60,000 bases of DNA from Strigamia acuminata (taxonomy: Eukaryota > Arthropoda > Chilopoda > Geophilomorpha > Linotaeniidae), in assembly GCA_949358305.1 (NCBI GenBank), contig OX442314.1:56989369-57049368 (forward strand), written 5' to 3'. Of the stretch, positions 9,947-20,679 are shown piece after piece (positions within the stretch are counted from its first letter, which is position 1; every line of letters begins with the position of its first letter). A program made the position numbers and the translations under genes. The notes below the pieces were generated by a model, which saw only the letters and a program-made list of their open reading frames with translations, did not search any database and was not told the origin of the DNA.

Positions 9947-11621
9947 CAACCCCCGGACAAAAGTCCTGCAACAGAGCAATTTTTTCACTTACTTCAAACT
10001 TTGATGGCATCTAGCATAAAAACCATGACAGCTAGAGCAATAACACTTTAAAAATTGAAAAGCCCTATCTTTTTAGACTAGAATTGTTTTATAACATCAG
10101 CTGAAAACATCTTTATTCAGTACAAAATAAACAAAAATAAAAATTACACTAGAGACAAAAGTCCTGCAACACAACAAAATTGGTACAAAAGTCCTGCAAC
10201 TTCTGCTAAAACTCTCTTTCCCCTCAATTTATGGAATTGGCATAGACCATACATGTAATATATCGTATACTAATTTGCATATTTGCACATGATTCCCTAT
10301 CATTCACTAATTTTGTAAGGAATAAGCTTTTTATGCAATGGCTGCAAAATGCACACCTATTGAATTAGGAGTGAGAAAATTAATAATCAAAAAGCATTCC
10401 CAAGGCATTTCCAATGCAGAAATTGCAACTCAAATAGGAATTCATCGTTCCACTGTTGGCAGAATTATCAGAACACAAGAAGAAACCGGAAAATGCAATG
10501 TGAGATCAAGGTCAGGTCGTCCACGCCATACAAAAAAGACAGAAGACAACATCCTCAGAAGTCTTGTGAAGAAATCCAGGAAAGATTCTGCCAGAAAAAT
10601 AACGGCTAAATGGATTGATATAATCAAAAAGCCTGTATCTGAAAAATTAACAAGGCGCAGACTCCAGGAAATGGGATATGGATTTCGAGTTGCAAAGAAG
10701 AAACCACTTCTCACACGTGCAATGCAAAAAAAACGTGTTTTATGGTGCCATAAACATAAAGATTGGACTGTTGAACAGTGGAGACAAGTTATCTTCAGCG
10801 ATGAGTCGCGATTTTGTTTGTTTAAAGATGGGAAAACTACAGTTTTAAGAAAAAAAGGAGAAGAATTCCATCCCCATTGCATTTCAAAGACTGTCAAATT
10901 TGCACCTGGGATAATGGTTTATGGAACCATGACAGCAAACGGACTTGGTAGCTTAGAAACTGTGAAACAAAGCATTAATGCAGAGGTTTACATCAATGTT
11001 TTGGATAATTGCCTCATTCCAACCGCCAAACACTATTTTCCGGAGGGCAGTTACATCTACCAACAAGATGGTGCACCTGCTCATAGGGCGAAGAAGACTA
11101 CATTCTACTTCGAAAGTATGGGAATTGATGTGTTGGACTGGCCAGGAAACTCACCGGACCTTAATCCTATAGAAAATATTTGGGCTAAAGTAAAAAAGCG
11201 ACTACAAGAAGTAGGACCGATGACCTTAACCGAGTTAGAAGAAACTGTGAATCAGATCTGGAATCACATTACCCCAAAAGAATGTGATGACTTAATAGTA
11301 TCCATCCCTAGAAGGATTACAGCAGTTTTGAAAGCTAGAGGTGGAGCCACGAAGTACTGAGAAGAAAGTTGCAGGACTTTTGTACCAATTTTGTTGTGTT
11401 GCAAGACTTTTGTCTCTAGTGTAATTTTTATTTTTGTTTATTTCGTACTGAATAAAGATGTTTTCAGCTGATGTTATAAAACAATTCTAGTCTAAAAAGA
11501 AAGGGCTTTTCAATTTTTAAAGCGTTATTGCTCTAGCTGTCATGGTTTTTATGCTAGATGCCATCAAAGTGCAAAGTAAGTGAAAAAATTGCTCTGTTGC
11601 AGGACTTTTGTCCGGGAGCTG
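9947..11621 (+). mobile_element. Tc1-family DNA transposon (1,675 bp)
   Basis: Flanked by TA duplications (9945-9946, 11622-11623). Long terminal inverted repeats of about 255 bp (9947-10201 and 11367-11621) start CAACCCCCGGACAAAAG and CAGCTCCCGGACAAAAG. Each contains three copies of ACAAAAGTCCTGCAAC (outer at about 9956, inner pair at about 10155 and 10186), an inverted-repeat/direct-repeat layout. It contains one intact transposase ORF and lies between gene-like exons at 9.7 and 12.0 kb. Confidence 0.92.
10338..11360 (+). CDS. Tc1-type transposase (DD34E), intact
   Basis: 340 residues, the usual length for Tc1 transposases, and no internal stop. The N-terminal third has a paired-like helix-turn-helix (about residues 10-50: SNAEIATQIGIHRSTVGRII), a GRPR hook (RSGRPRHTKK, about 58-67) and a second HTH. 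The catalytic triad is in FSDESRF, QQDGAPAH and NPIENIWAKVK, the last two spaced as in DD34E enzymes. The start is the first ATG after the left TIR. It would act in the nucleus, binding the repeated motif in its own TIRs and inserting at TA. With full TIRs present, this copy could be active; expression is not shown. Confidence 0.93.
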   Translation: MAAKCTPIELGVRKLIIKKHSQGISNAEIATQIGIHRSTVGRIIRTQEETGKCNVRSRSGRPRHTKKTEDNILRSLVKKSRKDSARKITAKWIDIIKKPVSEKLTRRRLQEMGYGFRVAKKKPLLTRAMQKKRVLWCHKHKDWTVEQWRQVIFSDESRFCLFKDGKTTVLRKKGEEFHPHCISKTVKFAPGIMVYGTMTANGLGSLETVKQSINAEVYINVLDNCLIPTAKHYFPEGSYIYQQDGAPAHRAKKTTFYFESMGIDVLDWPGNSPDLNPIENIWAKVKKRLQEVGPMTLTELEETVNQIWNHITPKECDDLIVSIPRRITAVLKARGGATKY

Positions 11622-12015
11622 TACATTGCCATAGTTATTTATTAAATAAACAAAATGAAAGAATGAAAGAATATTATAAAAAATAAGTAGGTTGTACGTT
11701 CAGAACAGAGGTCAGGAACAGGGGATAGGTTGCGATGACATGCGAATTGTTTTATACAATTCGTCGCCAGCAAAAAGTACATCATTGTATACGTTGTCAT
11801 TCCAGTGAGAAGGTGCAATCACTTGAGGTAAAACCTCAACTGATTGCACCTCTAAATTGCTGAATTGCTGACAATGTCATTGCAGTGCACTGTTTATTGA
11901 CATAAATTGCATTGAAGATAGCATCATTACCTTAATGCCAAGATGCTCGAACCGTAAAAATAGTATAAAAAAACATAATGTAACAAAATATAATAATATC
12001 ATTATTAAATTACCT

Positions 12016-12247
12016 TCAGGATGAAGAAGATTTCTCCATATATTTTAGAGCGTGTTTTTCATCCCCATCGGTCATATTTGGTCGGTGCATGACAAGGTGA
12101 ATCAATCCTTGTGGCAATGAATAGCTGTAATAAAAAGCATTATTAATGTATTCTGTGCTAGAAATATATTATATGATAAAAAATAAAGATTCCATACTTA
12201 TTTGCTTCAAATTCAGCTTTTAATCCGGCAACTGCAGTACAATTCAT
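12016..12247 (-). CDS. Two-exon small ORF, unrecognised
   Basis: Exon 1 (12247-12198) starts MNCTAVAGLKAEFEAN and ends AA|GTATGG. Intron 12125-12197 is 73 bp. Exon 2 (TTACAG| at 12124) reads YSLPQGLIHLVMHRPNM, then DGDEKHALKYMEKSSSS, and reaches TGA at 12016-12018, giving 52 residues. The stop is followed immediately by a perfect donor AG|GTAATT. It may be a complete small gene, or the N-terminus of the coiled-coil gene at 9.2-9.7 kb with a late frameshift. No family was recognised. Confidence 0.4.
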
Positions 12248-12334
12248 CTTCTAGTGCTGGTTTACAACGAGAAAAAGTGAATAATGAACGAACAAACATG
12301 TGGCAGGGCAGAGGAAACAATTTGGGTTTGACAT

Positions 12335-12512
12335 TTAGGTTTGAATCTCCTTGTCAGTTGGAGCTTGTTTTCTTCGTTTGAATCTAAATAAATAAAGAAT
12401 TATTTTATAAATGCAGATAAATAATAATTGAAATGTTACTCTTCTGCGTGTGAACGTGATCTTGATTTCGTCTGGAATTGTTCCCAGTTATCTCGTACTC
12501 TCTTTTGGTTGT
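12335..12512 (-). CDS. Two-exon gene remnant, AE(E/Q)-F(K/R)RR family, copy 1
   Basis: Exon 12512-12440 (acceptor CTGCAG) encodes KRVRDNWEQFQTKSRSR and ends at AEE with donor AGA|GTAACA. A 56-bp intron follows, then exon 12383-12335 (TTTAG|A) continues FKRRKQAPTDKEIQT and stops. The same junction (AEE or AEQ, then FKR or FRRR) recurs at 39628-40093 and at 44641-52992, with the intron at the same codon. Conserved splicing at three loci supports a real gene family. Function unknown; the product is small and basic. Confidence 0.5.
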
Positions 12513-12603
12513 CTGCAGTATATGTTAAAAAGTCCTCGTGTGAAAATTCAAATCAATGTCATGACGGATTGATTCTGCAATCTTTATTAAGTGAAATTTG
12601 GAA

Positions 12604-13132
12604 TTAATTAATTGATTCAGTTGATTCAATTGGATAACTAATTTGTGGTTCAGACTGCTTTCCAAGTTTTCCAAGCACAAGACTTTCATTAGAATGTACT
12701 ACCGTACGTACAAAAGGTTTGGTCATGTCTGGTTTATGCAAGACATTAGGACCACAAAAAGTCTCTTTGATTTCATCAAAAGCTTTATCTTGTTCTTCTC
12801 CCCATATGAATGGAGTTTTCTCATTCATCATACGTGTGTATGGAGCAGCAATGGTTCCATGATTATGATAGGTGTTAAGATCTGAAAATAAAAATAAAAT
12901 CATTTATAGATTAAATAAATAAATTATTCTACAAGTAGTATATCATATACCTTCGTCCCTCAGGTTAGTTGCTGTTAGGATGTATTTAATATAAGTTTGA
13001 ATAGAGGTGAGAATAGTCTTTTGTGCCTCACCAGACATCTGTCAAAAGATAGGATAAATTAGAAAATTAAAAATCACACAAATTTATACAAACCTCTAAC
13101 TCTCTCAACTCATTAATGTTAATACCGTATAT
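12604..13132 (-). CDS. Spliced fragment of gypsy-type pol (RT-RNase H junction)
   Basis: Three consecutive exons share one frame: 13132-13094, 13038-12951 and 12881-12606, with 55- and 69-bp GT-AG introns. The first two encode INELRELE and then EAQKTILTSIQTYIKYIL. The last contains GTIAAPYTRMMNEKTPFIWG followed by EEQDKAFDEIKETF, which corresponds to the connection segment of retrotransposon pol (normally IAAPLT-x-L, F-x-W-x-x-x-Q-x-AF-x-x-LK). The RNase H that would follow is replaced by unrelated residues before a TAA. Either a retroelement fragment was captured as an exon, or old introns have accumulated in a decayed element. Confidence 0.45.
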
Positions 13133-13471
13133 CTGTAAATAGCGCACCCGTGCGGTATTAGAAAAAAATGTTTTTGGCCCGCGGATAATTCGATGATACT
13201 CTGTATACGGTATATGAATTTAATCCTATTTTATCACAAAGCAGTTTGGGCGTTGCTTATTCTTGTGTTCAAAGTGGGGATAAGAGATTCTTTATAGTTT
13301 TGCATTCTGCAACATAATTCCGTATAATATCAAAGAATTTAAAAACAAAAACAGATGTTATGACTAAAAGTAAACTTTAGTTATTTATTAAATAAACGAA
13401 ATGAAAGAATGAAAGAATATTATAAAAAATAAATAGGTTGTACGTTCATGAACAGGGGATTGGCATTTCGT

Positions 13472-13699
13472 TTAAGTAGAAATCTGGATGTCCAGTTGGG
13501 GGTTCATGAATGGCTCCGGCAAGTCAAACCACTTGATGATGTAATGAATCTTCTTCTCCTCCGCATTGTCGATTGGATATCTGTGAGCACAAAAAAGGCA
13601 TTGGTGTAGAATATAATCGGATGCGGTGCCGTCTTTGATCGATCTCTGCATCCAACGGAAAAAGGATTTTCCGTGGTCATCAAGAGTTTCTGAAAGCAT
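13472..13699 (-). pseudogene. Fragment related to gypsy ORF3 (46.9-48.1 kb)
   Basis: The core HGKSFFRWMQRSIKDGTASD followed by ILHQCLFCAHRYP aligns with HGHSLYSWMERTLEAGPGVD followed by IQHQRLLRAHRPP in ORF3 of the gypsy element at 46136-52729. It sits upstream, on the same strand, of the spliced pol fragment, so both may come from one old related element. Function of the domain is unknown. Confidence 0.45.
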
Positions 13700-13865
13700 T
13701 TGTAGGTTCGGATAATGATTGGTTATTTGGCAATATATTAATTAATCTCTTTAATAGTGCCGAAGTAAGAGAAGGAGAAGGAGTAGTCGATGGTGCAGAA
13801 AATTTAAAAAAAATATAAAATTTAAAAAAAAAAATTAAAAGATGAAAGATAAATCAAAAAATTGC

Positions 13866-14221
13866 CCTAGCGTCAGCTCGGTCGGGCGCACTGGCTTGGT
13901 CGGGGGTGTCGGCTTGGCCGGACGCGTCGGCTAAAATAGCCTGATCAATAAACTTTTTAAAAAATATAAAATTTAAAAAAAAATATAAAATATGAAAGGT
14001 AAATTAAAAAATTACCCTAGCGTCAGCTCGGTCGGGCGCGCTGGCTTGGTCGGGTGTGTCGGCTCGGTCGGACGCGTCGGCTAATATAGCCTGATCAATA
14101 AAATTTTTAAAAAATATAAAATTTAAAAAAAATTAAAATATGAAAGGTAAATTAAAAAAATTACCTTAGCGTCACCTCGGTTGGGCGCGCTGGCTTGATC
14201 GGGGGTGTCAGCTAAAATAGC
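13866..14221 (-). CDS. Three tandem phase-0 mini-exons
   Basis: Three copies of an exon plus A/T-rich intron with a period of 149-150 bp: exons 14221-14165 (57 nt), 14090-14016 (75 nt) and 13940-13866 (75 nt). Each begins CAG|GCTAT and ends before GTAATT; the last has GCAATT, a GC donor. The lengths are multiples of three, giving repeats of the type AILADASDRADTPDQASAPD. Adding or removing a copy would keep the frame. The parent gene is unrecognised, but lies in the same minus-strand block as 12-15.8 kb. Confidence 0.5.
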
Positions 14222-14429
14222 CTGATAAATAAAATTTTAAAAAGATCTTCATCTTTTTGCTTTGCCAAATATAAAAATGAAACTTTGTAAAAACTTTGCA
14301 AATTCTAAAATGACCCTTGGGAATAATTATAAGACTACTCAAAATCCTATCTATAACTTCATCTGTTGTCTCTTTCAATAATATCATTTTCAGCACTGCC
14401 GCAAACGTAGCGCCTACCATAATTGCTCT

Positions 14430-15830
14430 TCAGGCAAAGAATGTTGCTTCATCACAAACTAATTTTAAATCTAGAACCTTCATGGCGGTATAGTAACCTA
14501 ATTGGGGTTTCCCCACGTTCGCACAATTATAAGCCAAAACTGTCTGAAAAATAGCTTCTTCTGGATGCTCTTCAATAAACTGGATAAGCATTGTTTGCAG
14601 TTTACTTGGAATGTTACATTGAAAGTAACATTGACATATTTGTTGCCCTGCAAAAATTCATTCTTTTTCCAAGATGGAATCGCAAAATCAAATTGGAGAC
14701 ATAATGACAATTCTGTCACAAATTCTTCTGCCTTTGTAGCGTTGTATGGGCCCTCCGAAATTGCTTTAAAAGTTGCCTTATGGGAAATGGCGTCTCGTCC
14801 TTGCGGTGTGGCGACGTCTTGGTACGGCGTGGTGAATGGCGGCCTCGTCATTCTTCGGTTGGTCTCTCGGGCTCACGCTTGCGCGCGAGTGCATGCCCAG
14901 ATAAGGGTCTTAAATCGGCGGTGTTGTCTAGGGGTTTTTTTGTGGTTTTCCGGCGTTTCACACAGCAGCGGACTCCTCTCTTTCCCGGCGATACACACAG
15001 CGGCGGGAGGCTCGGCGTGGTTTTACCACAATTTAGGCTTGCGGGGCCGTTTATCGTCGCAACTCACTAAATGTGGTGGTTTTATCGCTTCTAGCTGGTG
15101 TACTAAAGCGATGTGGTTAATTGATGCGTAGCTAACACTATGAAGGTATGACGCAAGTCGAATTTACTTACGGTAAAAGTATTCCTAGTCCCTGGTCACT
15201 CCTTGTCTTTGTGGTCGGCCAAATTTTGAGTTAAAGCATGGATGATTTTTGATAGCATCCAGCAAACAATTAAAGTCTTCCTTGTCCATTCTTGCATACC
15301 ATTTAACCCTTGCCTCATCCAAATGTGACAAAATTGATAACATTTTAGAATTTTTATTAACAATACTTCTTGGAATCAGATATCAAGTTTGATACAATGA
15401 ACTCTTAACCTAAAAAAAAAACTTAGTTGTGAATTGTTTATAATAAATATGTGAATATTTCAATTTACCAAATTATATGTATCCGACAAATAGGTTATTT
15501 CTTCATTATCCTCTTCTGTATACAGCATTTGGATAATTATTGCACCAAACCTTTCAAGAATTTGTCTTTCCCTGATAGATCCTGCCAGGTGGTTAAAAAT
15601 CTTTCACATTGTTGAGATCCCATGAGTTGGGTAATAAGCGAGGCTGGTTCATCATGTAGTCTTAAAATTAATTGCAACAAACCGTGGCCAGTTAACTCTA
15701 TGCAATTAAAGGCATTACTTGTGGTAAAATTATTTTGTAATTTATATTCACATTTAGTGTCATGGCGATTTCCATGATGAATCTTCCATGAGTGGCTGCT
15801 GCGGGTCGTAGGTGAGTATGACATGAATGT
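14430..15830 (-). pseudogene. Broken multi-exon gene, possibly transposase-derived
   Basis: From 15830 down: an open frame (15824-15537) with ELTGHGLLQLILRLHDEPAS and then GSQQCERFLTTW, a motif I associate, weakly, with transposase-derived proteins that carry GSQ-x-CE-x-F. After a frameshift, ITYLSDTYNL reaches a GTAAAT donor at about 15470. Next comes an exon near 15405-15165 with SKMLSILSHLDEARVKWYAR, two in-frame stops and a GTAAGT donor. Then a separate part at 14800-14430 ends VGKPQLGYYTAMKVLDLKL and a TGA. Frameshifts and stops make it non-functional. Confidence 0.35.
14926..14934. promoter_or_regulatory. GTCTAGGGG motif shared with LTRs
   Basis: Same core as in the gypsy LTRs and the two solo LTRs. 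It lies in a GC-rich stretch (14780-15130) that looks LTR-like, but no termini or target duplication were found. Confidence 0.3.
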
Positions 15831-16311
15831 AAAGTTGAACCGACCACGTCACCCATGGGGCTCGCGCCCTGTGTGTGACTAGTCGGTTGCCGGTGCGGTG
15901 TGCCTTTGTGGCACCCCTGCAACGGGTGACGGGATTCCCAATACCCCTAACGGCCTAGACAACATAATAAAGGCCAACCAATCAATATTAGAGAGTCTCC
16001 GTCATTTTACGTGAGTATGCGTCCCACACCAGTGTAATTAGTCCCCTGATTGCTCTGGCGAAGACCATATCAGTCACAGATGTTATATCAATAAATTACA
16101 TATTGATTTCATCAATTTGAAATAAATCATTGGAACCCGCTCTCTCGACTTAACCACGAACTTGGCGATTGGTTCTGCATTGAACTATCAAATATAATCA
16201 TTCTGATTCTTTTTTTCTCCTCTTTTTTTTGGAACTGGATTAAGGTTTGATTTTAGTTCTAATATAGGCTTGTGCTAGAATTTAATTCTTTTTTATCGTC
16301 CTACTCTGCGT
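15831..16311. other. No recognisable gene
   Basis: Contains the short dispersed repeat at 16121-16157 (also at 4540-4592). It may hold the remains of an old LTR; nothing more specific can be supported. Confidence 0.3.
16121..16157. repeat. Short dispersed repeat, second copy
   Basis: Matches 4540-4592 (TTGGAACCCGCTCTCTCGAC then TTAACCACGA). Possibly the edge of the same old LTR family. Confidence 0.35.
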
Positions 16312-17406
16312 ATCGTGTAGGTGTAGGTGCTATGCAGCAAAGCAAACGCGGGTCCACGTTATTATTTGTCAATGATAAATTCATTAATTTATTAATTCAT
16401 TAAATTCATTACAAGTTTTTTAAAATTCTTACATAACCTTCACAGAATTTCTCTGGAAATAACCAATTTTATTTTTATTTCTTGTAGTTACTTTTTGATT
16501 TTGCTGAATAGTTTGTTTACTATTGCCTAGTTTTCTGTGTTGCCAATTTGCTTTTACGTCAGGTTTTCTAAAGACCGAGTTTATCTGACATGAGCGAAAC
16601 GAAAAGGTGATTCGTGTGTGCTCCCGATTAAACCCAAGACAATCAGGAGTTCAGGACTTAGATCTTAGAGAAGAATATTTACGGCAAATTGTTAGTACAT
16701 TTTATTTCTAAGAATTTAATTTTTGCACTTCATATATTATCTGTCGAAAAGCTTAAATTTTTGGATTTGTCGGTTAACATCGGGATTGTTTCTATATTCA
16801 GAAACTCGTGCTTTCCGAAATGTGAACCCCGTATACACATTCATCACAATGGAGGCACGGCGCGGAGGAACGTTCATTTTCGTCGTTTTCTCGAACGGTT
16901 ATTTCATTAATTTGTATCGCTTTTATTCAATTACAGTGCGAGTATTTTTATTACCAATGCTTTTCTGATTTAAATCTCTGACCATTTTCGTATTTTAAAG
17001 AATTTTGAAGTACAAAACTTCAACATTTATATACCGGTCGTTTCCTTTATTGCTTTTAAAGAAAATGGCTCCAAAATTGATTTAAATTTGATTTATTCGT
17101 TTTCTACTTAAATCGTCGTCAATTGGGTATTTATTCAAATTAATTTATTCAAATTTATTTAATTTCAGGCTTTTTACATTGATCGGTGCACAATCAAGGA
17201 GTTGTGTGGACAAGTATGTTAGTTCAATTTGCCAGGCCGTTGCCGCCGCCATTTTCGTCGAGGATGTTGTTTTTTCCGTCAGTTGTCACTCGTTCATCTG
17301 AGCCTTCGTTTTCTGGTTTATCGTCGTCATTGGGTATTTATTCAAATTGATTTAATTTCAAGCTTTTTGCATTGGTAGGTGTTGAATCAAGAAGTTGTAT
17401 GGCCAC
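16312..17406. repeat. Dispersed repeat copy B, left part (contig 1)
   Basis: Same start as copy A. The sequence is diverged by point changes and deletions, and is interrupted at GCCAC (17402-17406) by the BEL element. The continuation on the far side of BEL is at 35072, in the second contig. Confidence 0.6.
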
Positions 17407-18891
17407 TGTAGATTCCAATCGCTTTTAGTTGGTCTTCTAAAGTCTCTGGCTTCTTTGTAATTTAAGTGTAAGTTTTAGAAATAAATCTGCAGCTTGCTTC
17501 CACCATGAATTTTGTACACTCACTGGGGTTAAACTTTATTGTCTTCAAAAAGATATATACAAAAACGCTCCTATTGGAGCACCACTAATCCGATAATTGG
17601 CTTCAGCTGCATTCCTAGAAGGAGAGCTGAAGCCAGGTCATGTGACAATAATCTAACCCTCTTTAAATAAAAGGTTAATGACACTAAATTGTAAATAAAC
17701 AAATAAAAAACATAATAAATGGAAATATTAAATATCAAATCAAAAAATATGGAAATTAGCAAATAAAGACACTAAAATATTATAATAAGAATTAATAAGA
17801 ACAAATATCAAATAGAAAACATTATTAAATCAAGGTTTACAAAATAGCAATAATAATGGCACATTAAAGGGAATGTGCACCCAAATTAAAATGTTATGAA
17901 ATCAAAATACAAAAATATCAAATAAAATGACACATTAAAGGGAATGTGAACCTGAGGTAAAACGCCAGTTTTCACACTCCCCCCGCGCCGATTTCACTCT
18001 GAACTTCTAATTGACCCCCTTGTTGCACAAATAATTTTTGAATGACTCATCTTTGGTGTTATTCAACAATGCAGCCAATTCCTTGTTTGTACGGTGAAAG
18101 GTCGTCCCGTTGTCGCTGTACAATGTCTTTGGTAGTCCTCGGCGACTCACAAATCGTTCGAATGCGTCGATGAAATCAGGCGTGTTGAGCGAGGGCACCA
18201 ATTCGAGATGCGCCGCTCGGATGTTGCCACAAGTAAACAGTGCAATGTATGCCTTTGTTTTGCGCCCTCTGATGTACATGGGTCCCGCAAAGTCGACTCC
18301 CGTGACTGCAAACGGCTCGCAACGAATAATTCTATCGAATGGCAGCAATCCGGGTGATTCTTGCATTAATTTGCCTTGTATCTTCATGCACGTGACGCAT
18401 CGACTTGATGTTGACTTCAAGGTTCTCCTTGCGGCCGGTGTCCAGTATGACTCTCTAAATTGGGCGAGCGTTGCTGCCAAGCCGCAGTGGAGAACCTGGG
18501 AATGAGAATGCAAAAATATTAGTTTGGTCAATTCGCATTTTTGTGGTAACACGATAGGTTGTGTTGCCGTTTGTTCATCTTTGGAGGTTTGTAGTCTGGT
18601 CCTCAGTCTCATTACTCCATTTGCATCAATGAATGGGTTGAGCAGCTTTAATTTGGATCCTGCCATCAATGGTTTCCCCTCGGTCAATTGTCTCATTTCT
18701 GCAGCGTAGTGTTGCTGCTGTGCGGCGATGATTAATTTCTGTTTTGCGTTCACGAGTTCTTCTGCATTTAGAACTCCTTGTCGACGGTGTTCGCTGTCGG
18801 CTCTCTGTTTTGAGTTGTGTGCGAAACGATAGCACCAGGCCCACACTCGACATGTGCGTAAATACGAGCTGGAAATTGGAAATGCAATTTT
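17407..18891 (-). mobile_element. BEL/Pao element, 3' part, truncated by the gap
   Basis: 3' LTR 17407-17976 and the integrase frame from 18007 onward, cut at 18891 by the N run. It equals 29916-31400; see the full element there. Confidence 0.85.
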
Positions 18892-19091
18892 NNNNNNNNN
18901 NNNNNNNNNNNNNNNNNNNNNNNNNNNNNNNNNNNNNNNNNNNNNNNNNNNNNNNNNNNNNNNNNNNNNNNNNNNNNNNNNNNNNNNNNNNNNNNNNNNN
19001 NNNNNNNNNNNNNNNNNNNNNNNNNNNNNNNNNNNNNNNNNNNNNNNNNNNNNNNNNNNNNNNNNNNNNNNNNNNNNNNNNNNNNNNNNNN
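18892..19091. other. Assembly gap (200 N)
   Basis: Exactly 200 N, a common arbitrary gap size. ORFs drawn across it are meaningless. Confidence 1.
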
Positions 19092-19948
19092 TTCATTAAT
19101 TTGTATCGCTTTTATTCAATTACAGTGCGAGCATTTTTATTACCGATGCTTTTCTGATTTAAATCTGTCTGACCATTTTCGTATTTTAAAGAATTTTGAA
19201 GTACAAAACGTCAAAATTTACATACCGGTCGTTTCCTTCTGTTGTTTTTTAAAAAAAATGGCTCTAAAATTGATTTAAATTTGATTTATTCGTTTTCTAC
19301 ATTATCGTCGTCAATTGGGTAAATGTATTCAAATTAATTTGTTCAAATTTATTTAATTTCAAGCCTTTTGCATTGGCAGATGTTCAATCAAGGAATTGTA
19401 TGGCACAATTTTATTATTTTCTTTTTCAATTTTCCAGGCCGTTGCCGCCGCCATTGTGGAATTTGTAGTCAGCCGCGTGGGCGTAATTTGATAATTTGAT
19501 TCGTTTCATTGAAGATGTTTTGTTTCGTGAATTGGGGGCAGGAAATCCAACTCTCTACCGCCTCGTGGTTGCCCCTGGGCCACTGGTCAGTTATTCCAGT
19601 GGTGCTGAATGAGAGCTCTGGTCTAGTGTTTTGAATTTGAATTTTATCCTTTGGTATTGTTAGCCTGCATTCCCGTTTGTGGATGTAGCGTTTACCAAAT
19701 CCATGATATTGCTGTTGTAAGACCGTGAAGCAATTTTAACATGGTATCCATCAATATCTAAACACTTAGCGATTAACAGTTGCTCCACTTAATTAAACAT
19801 CAATTAATTAAGTTGCGGTGAAAGGATGAATATTTTAAACATTTTTATCTTTTCACATTCCTTTTCTCACCAACAGGAATGTTATTTAAGGCGAAAAATA
19901 TTAGATAGGTGTATATTTAAATATTCGCATTCGGACTCTATCTCGTTT

Positions 19949-20675
19949 TCAACTGTATTTGGTCTCGTTTTTCGATTCAGCTGTTTCACACATGTTGTTA
20001 TTGAATCTTGTAGGTTTCACTGTCGCTCTTCTGAGTGGGGTATCCACAATAATGCCCTGGTCACTTGATTGATTCTTTTCGGCAGGTAATGCAAACGCCA
20101 GTTCAATTTCCTCTTCCCTTGGGGAATTGAATAACTGTCGTCCACCTTGGCTCGTTGTTAGAAGTATTTGAGTTAACATTTCTTTGTTTTGGCCTAATTC
20201 AGCCTTAATGAGGGCAACATTAGAAAAAACAGAGTTCAACAAAGTGATCAGAGTCAGATTTGTTTCCTTTTAATTCCTTTATCTCTCGACTTCCTGATCT
20301 GATTGTGCAACCAGATGAAGAGTGTCCGGCCCTTATCCCTCTGCGCGAGTATAACTCTACGCCTTGCTGTTGTCATCGACAAGTGAAGGAACTAGTCGAG
20401 AATTCTGGCGTAGTAATCGGTCGGGGCCGTCGCTGGAGATGACGACGCTGTGCCCGACGGAACCACGGCTTCCGCTGCCGTCTCCACTCGCTTTGGTATC
20501 ATTATGGGCGGCTTCGAACTCGTTCGGTCGACGGGCAGGACTGGTGGCGTTCGATAAAGCAAACGTCTTGGCTCGAGTCCGGTTGCGTCGGCGTCCGTTG
20601 CGTTTCGGTCGGCAAGGTCGATTGGGCCCCAGTCGTCGTGACTTGAGGCGCCCGGAGACGTCTCACGGGGCTCGT
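19949..20675 (-). pseudogene. 3' exons of unrecognised gene (duplicate of 7440-8166)
   Basis: Identical to 7440-8166; see that entry. Confidence 0.3.
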
Positions 20676-20679
20676 CGGT

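Larger units (their letters stand above)
6583..18891. other. Contig-end overlap, block 1 (duplicated in the assembly)
   Basis: This 12,309 bp block ends at the N gap and recurs at 19092-31400 with constant offset 12,509. Every ORF in it reappears with the same translation, and the sampled sequence is identical. It is most likely one end of a contig overlap that was not merged. Confidence 0.85.

Noticed and set aside
10442-10897. Minus-strand ORF inside the Tc1 transposase
   Set aside because: Antisense shadow of a conserved coding region.
12016-12247. Homology between MNCTAVAG and the LINE ORF1 start MQFVMAAG, both lying downstream of the AE(E/Q) exon
   Set aside because: Only a few N-terminal residues agree and the rest does not align; treated as coincidence.
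14502-15131. Plus-strand 209-codon ORF
   Set aside because: Composition is uneven and it overlaps a minus-strand pseudogene with recognisable splice signals and a GC-rich LTR-like stretch.
18744-19157. ORFs spanning the gap
   Set aside because: They read through 200 N and have no meaning.
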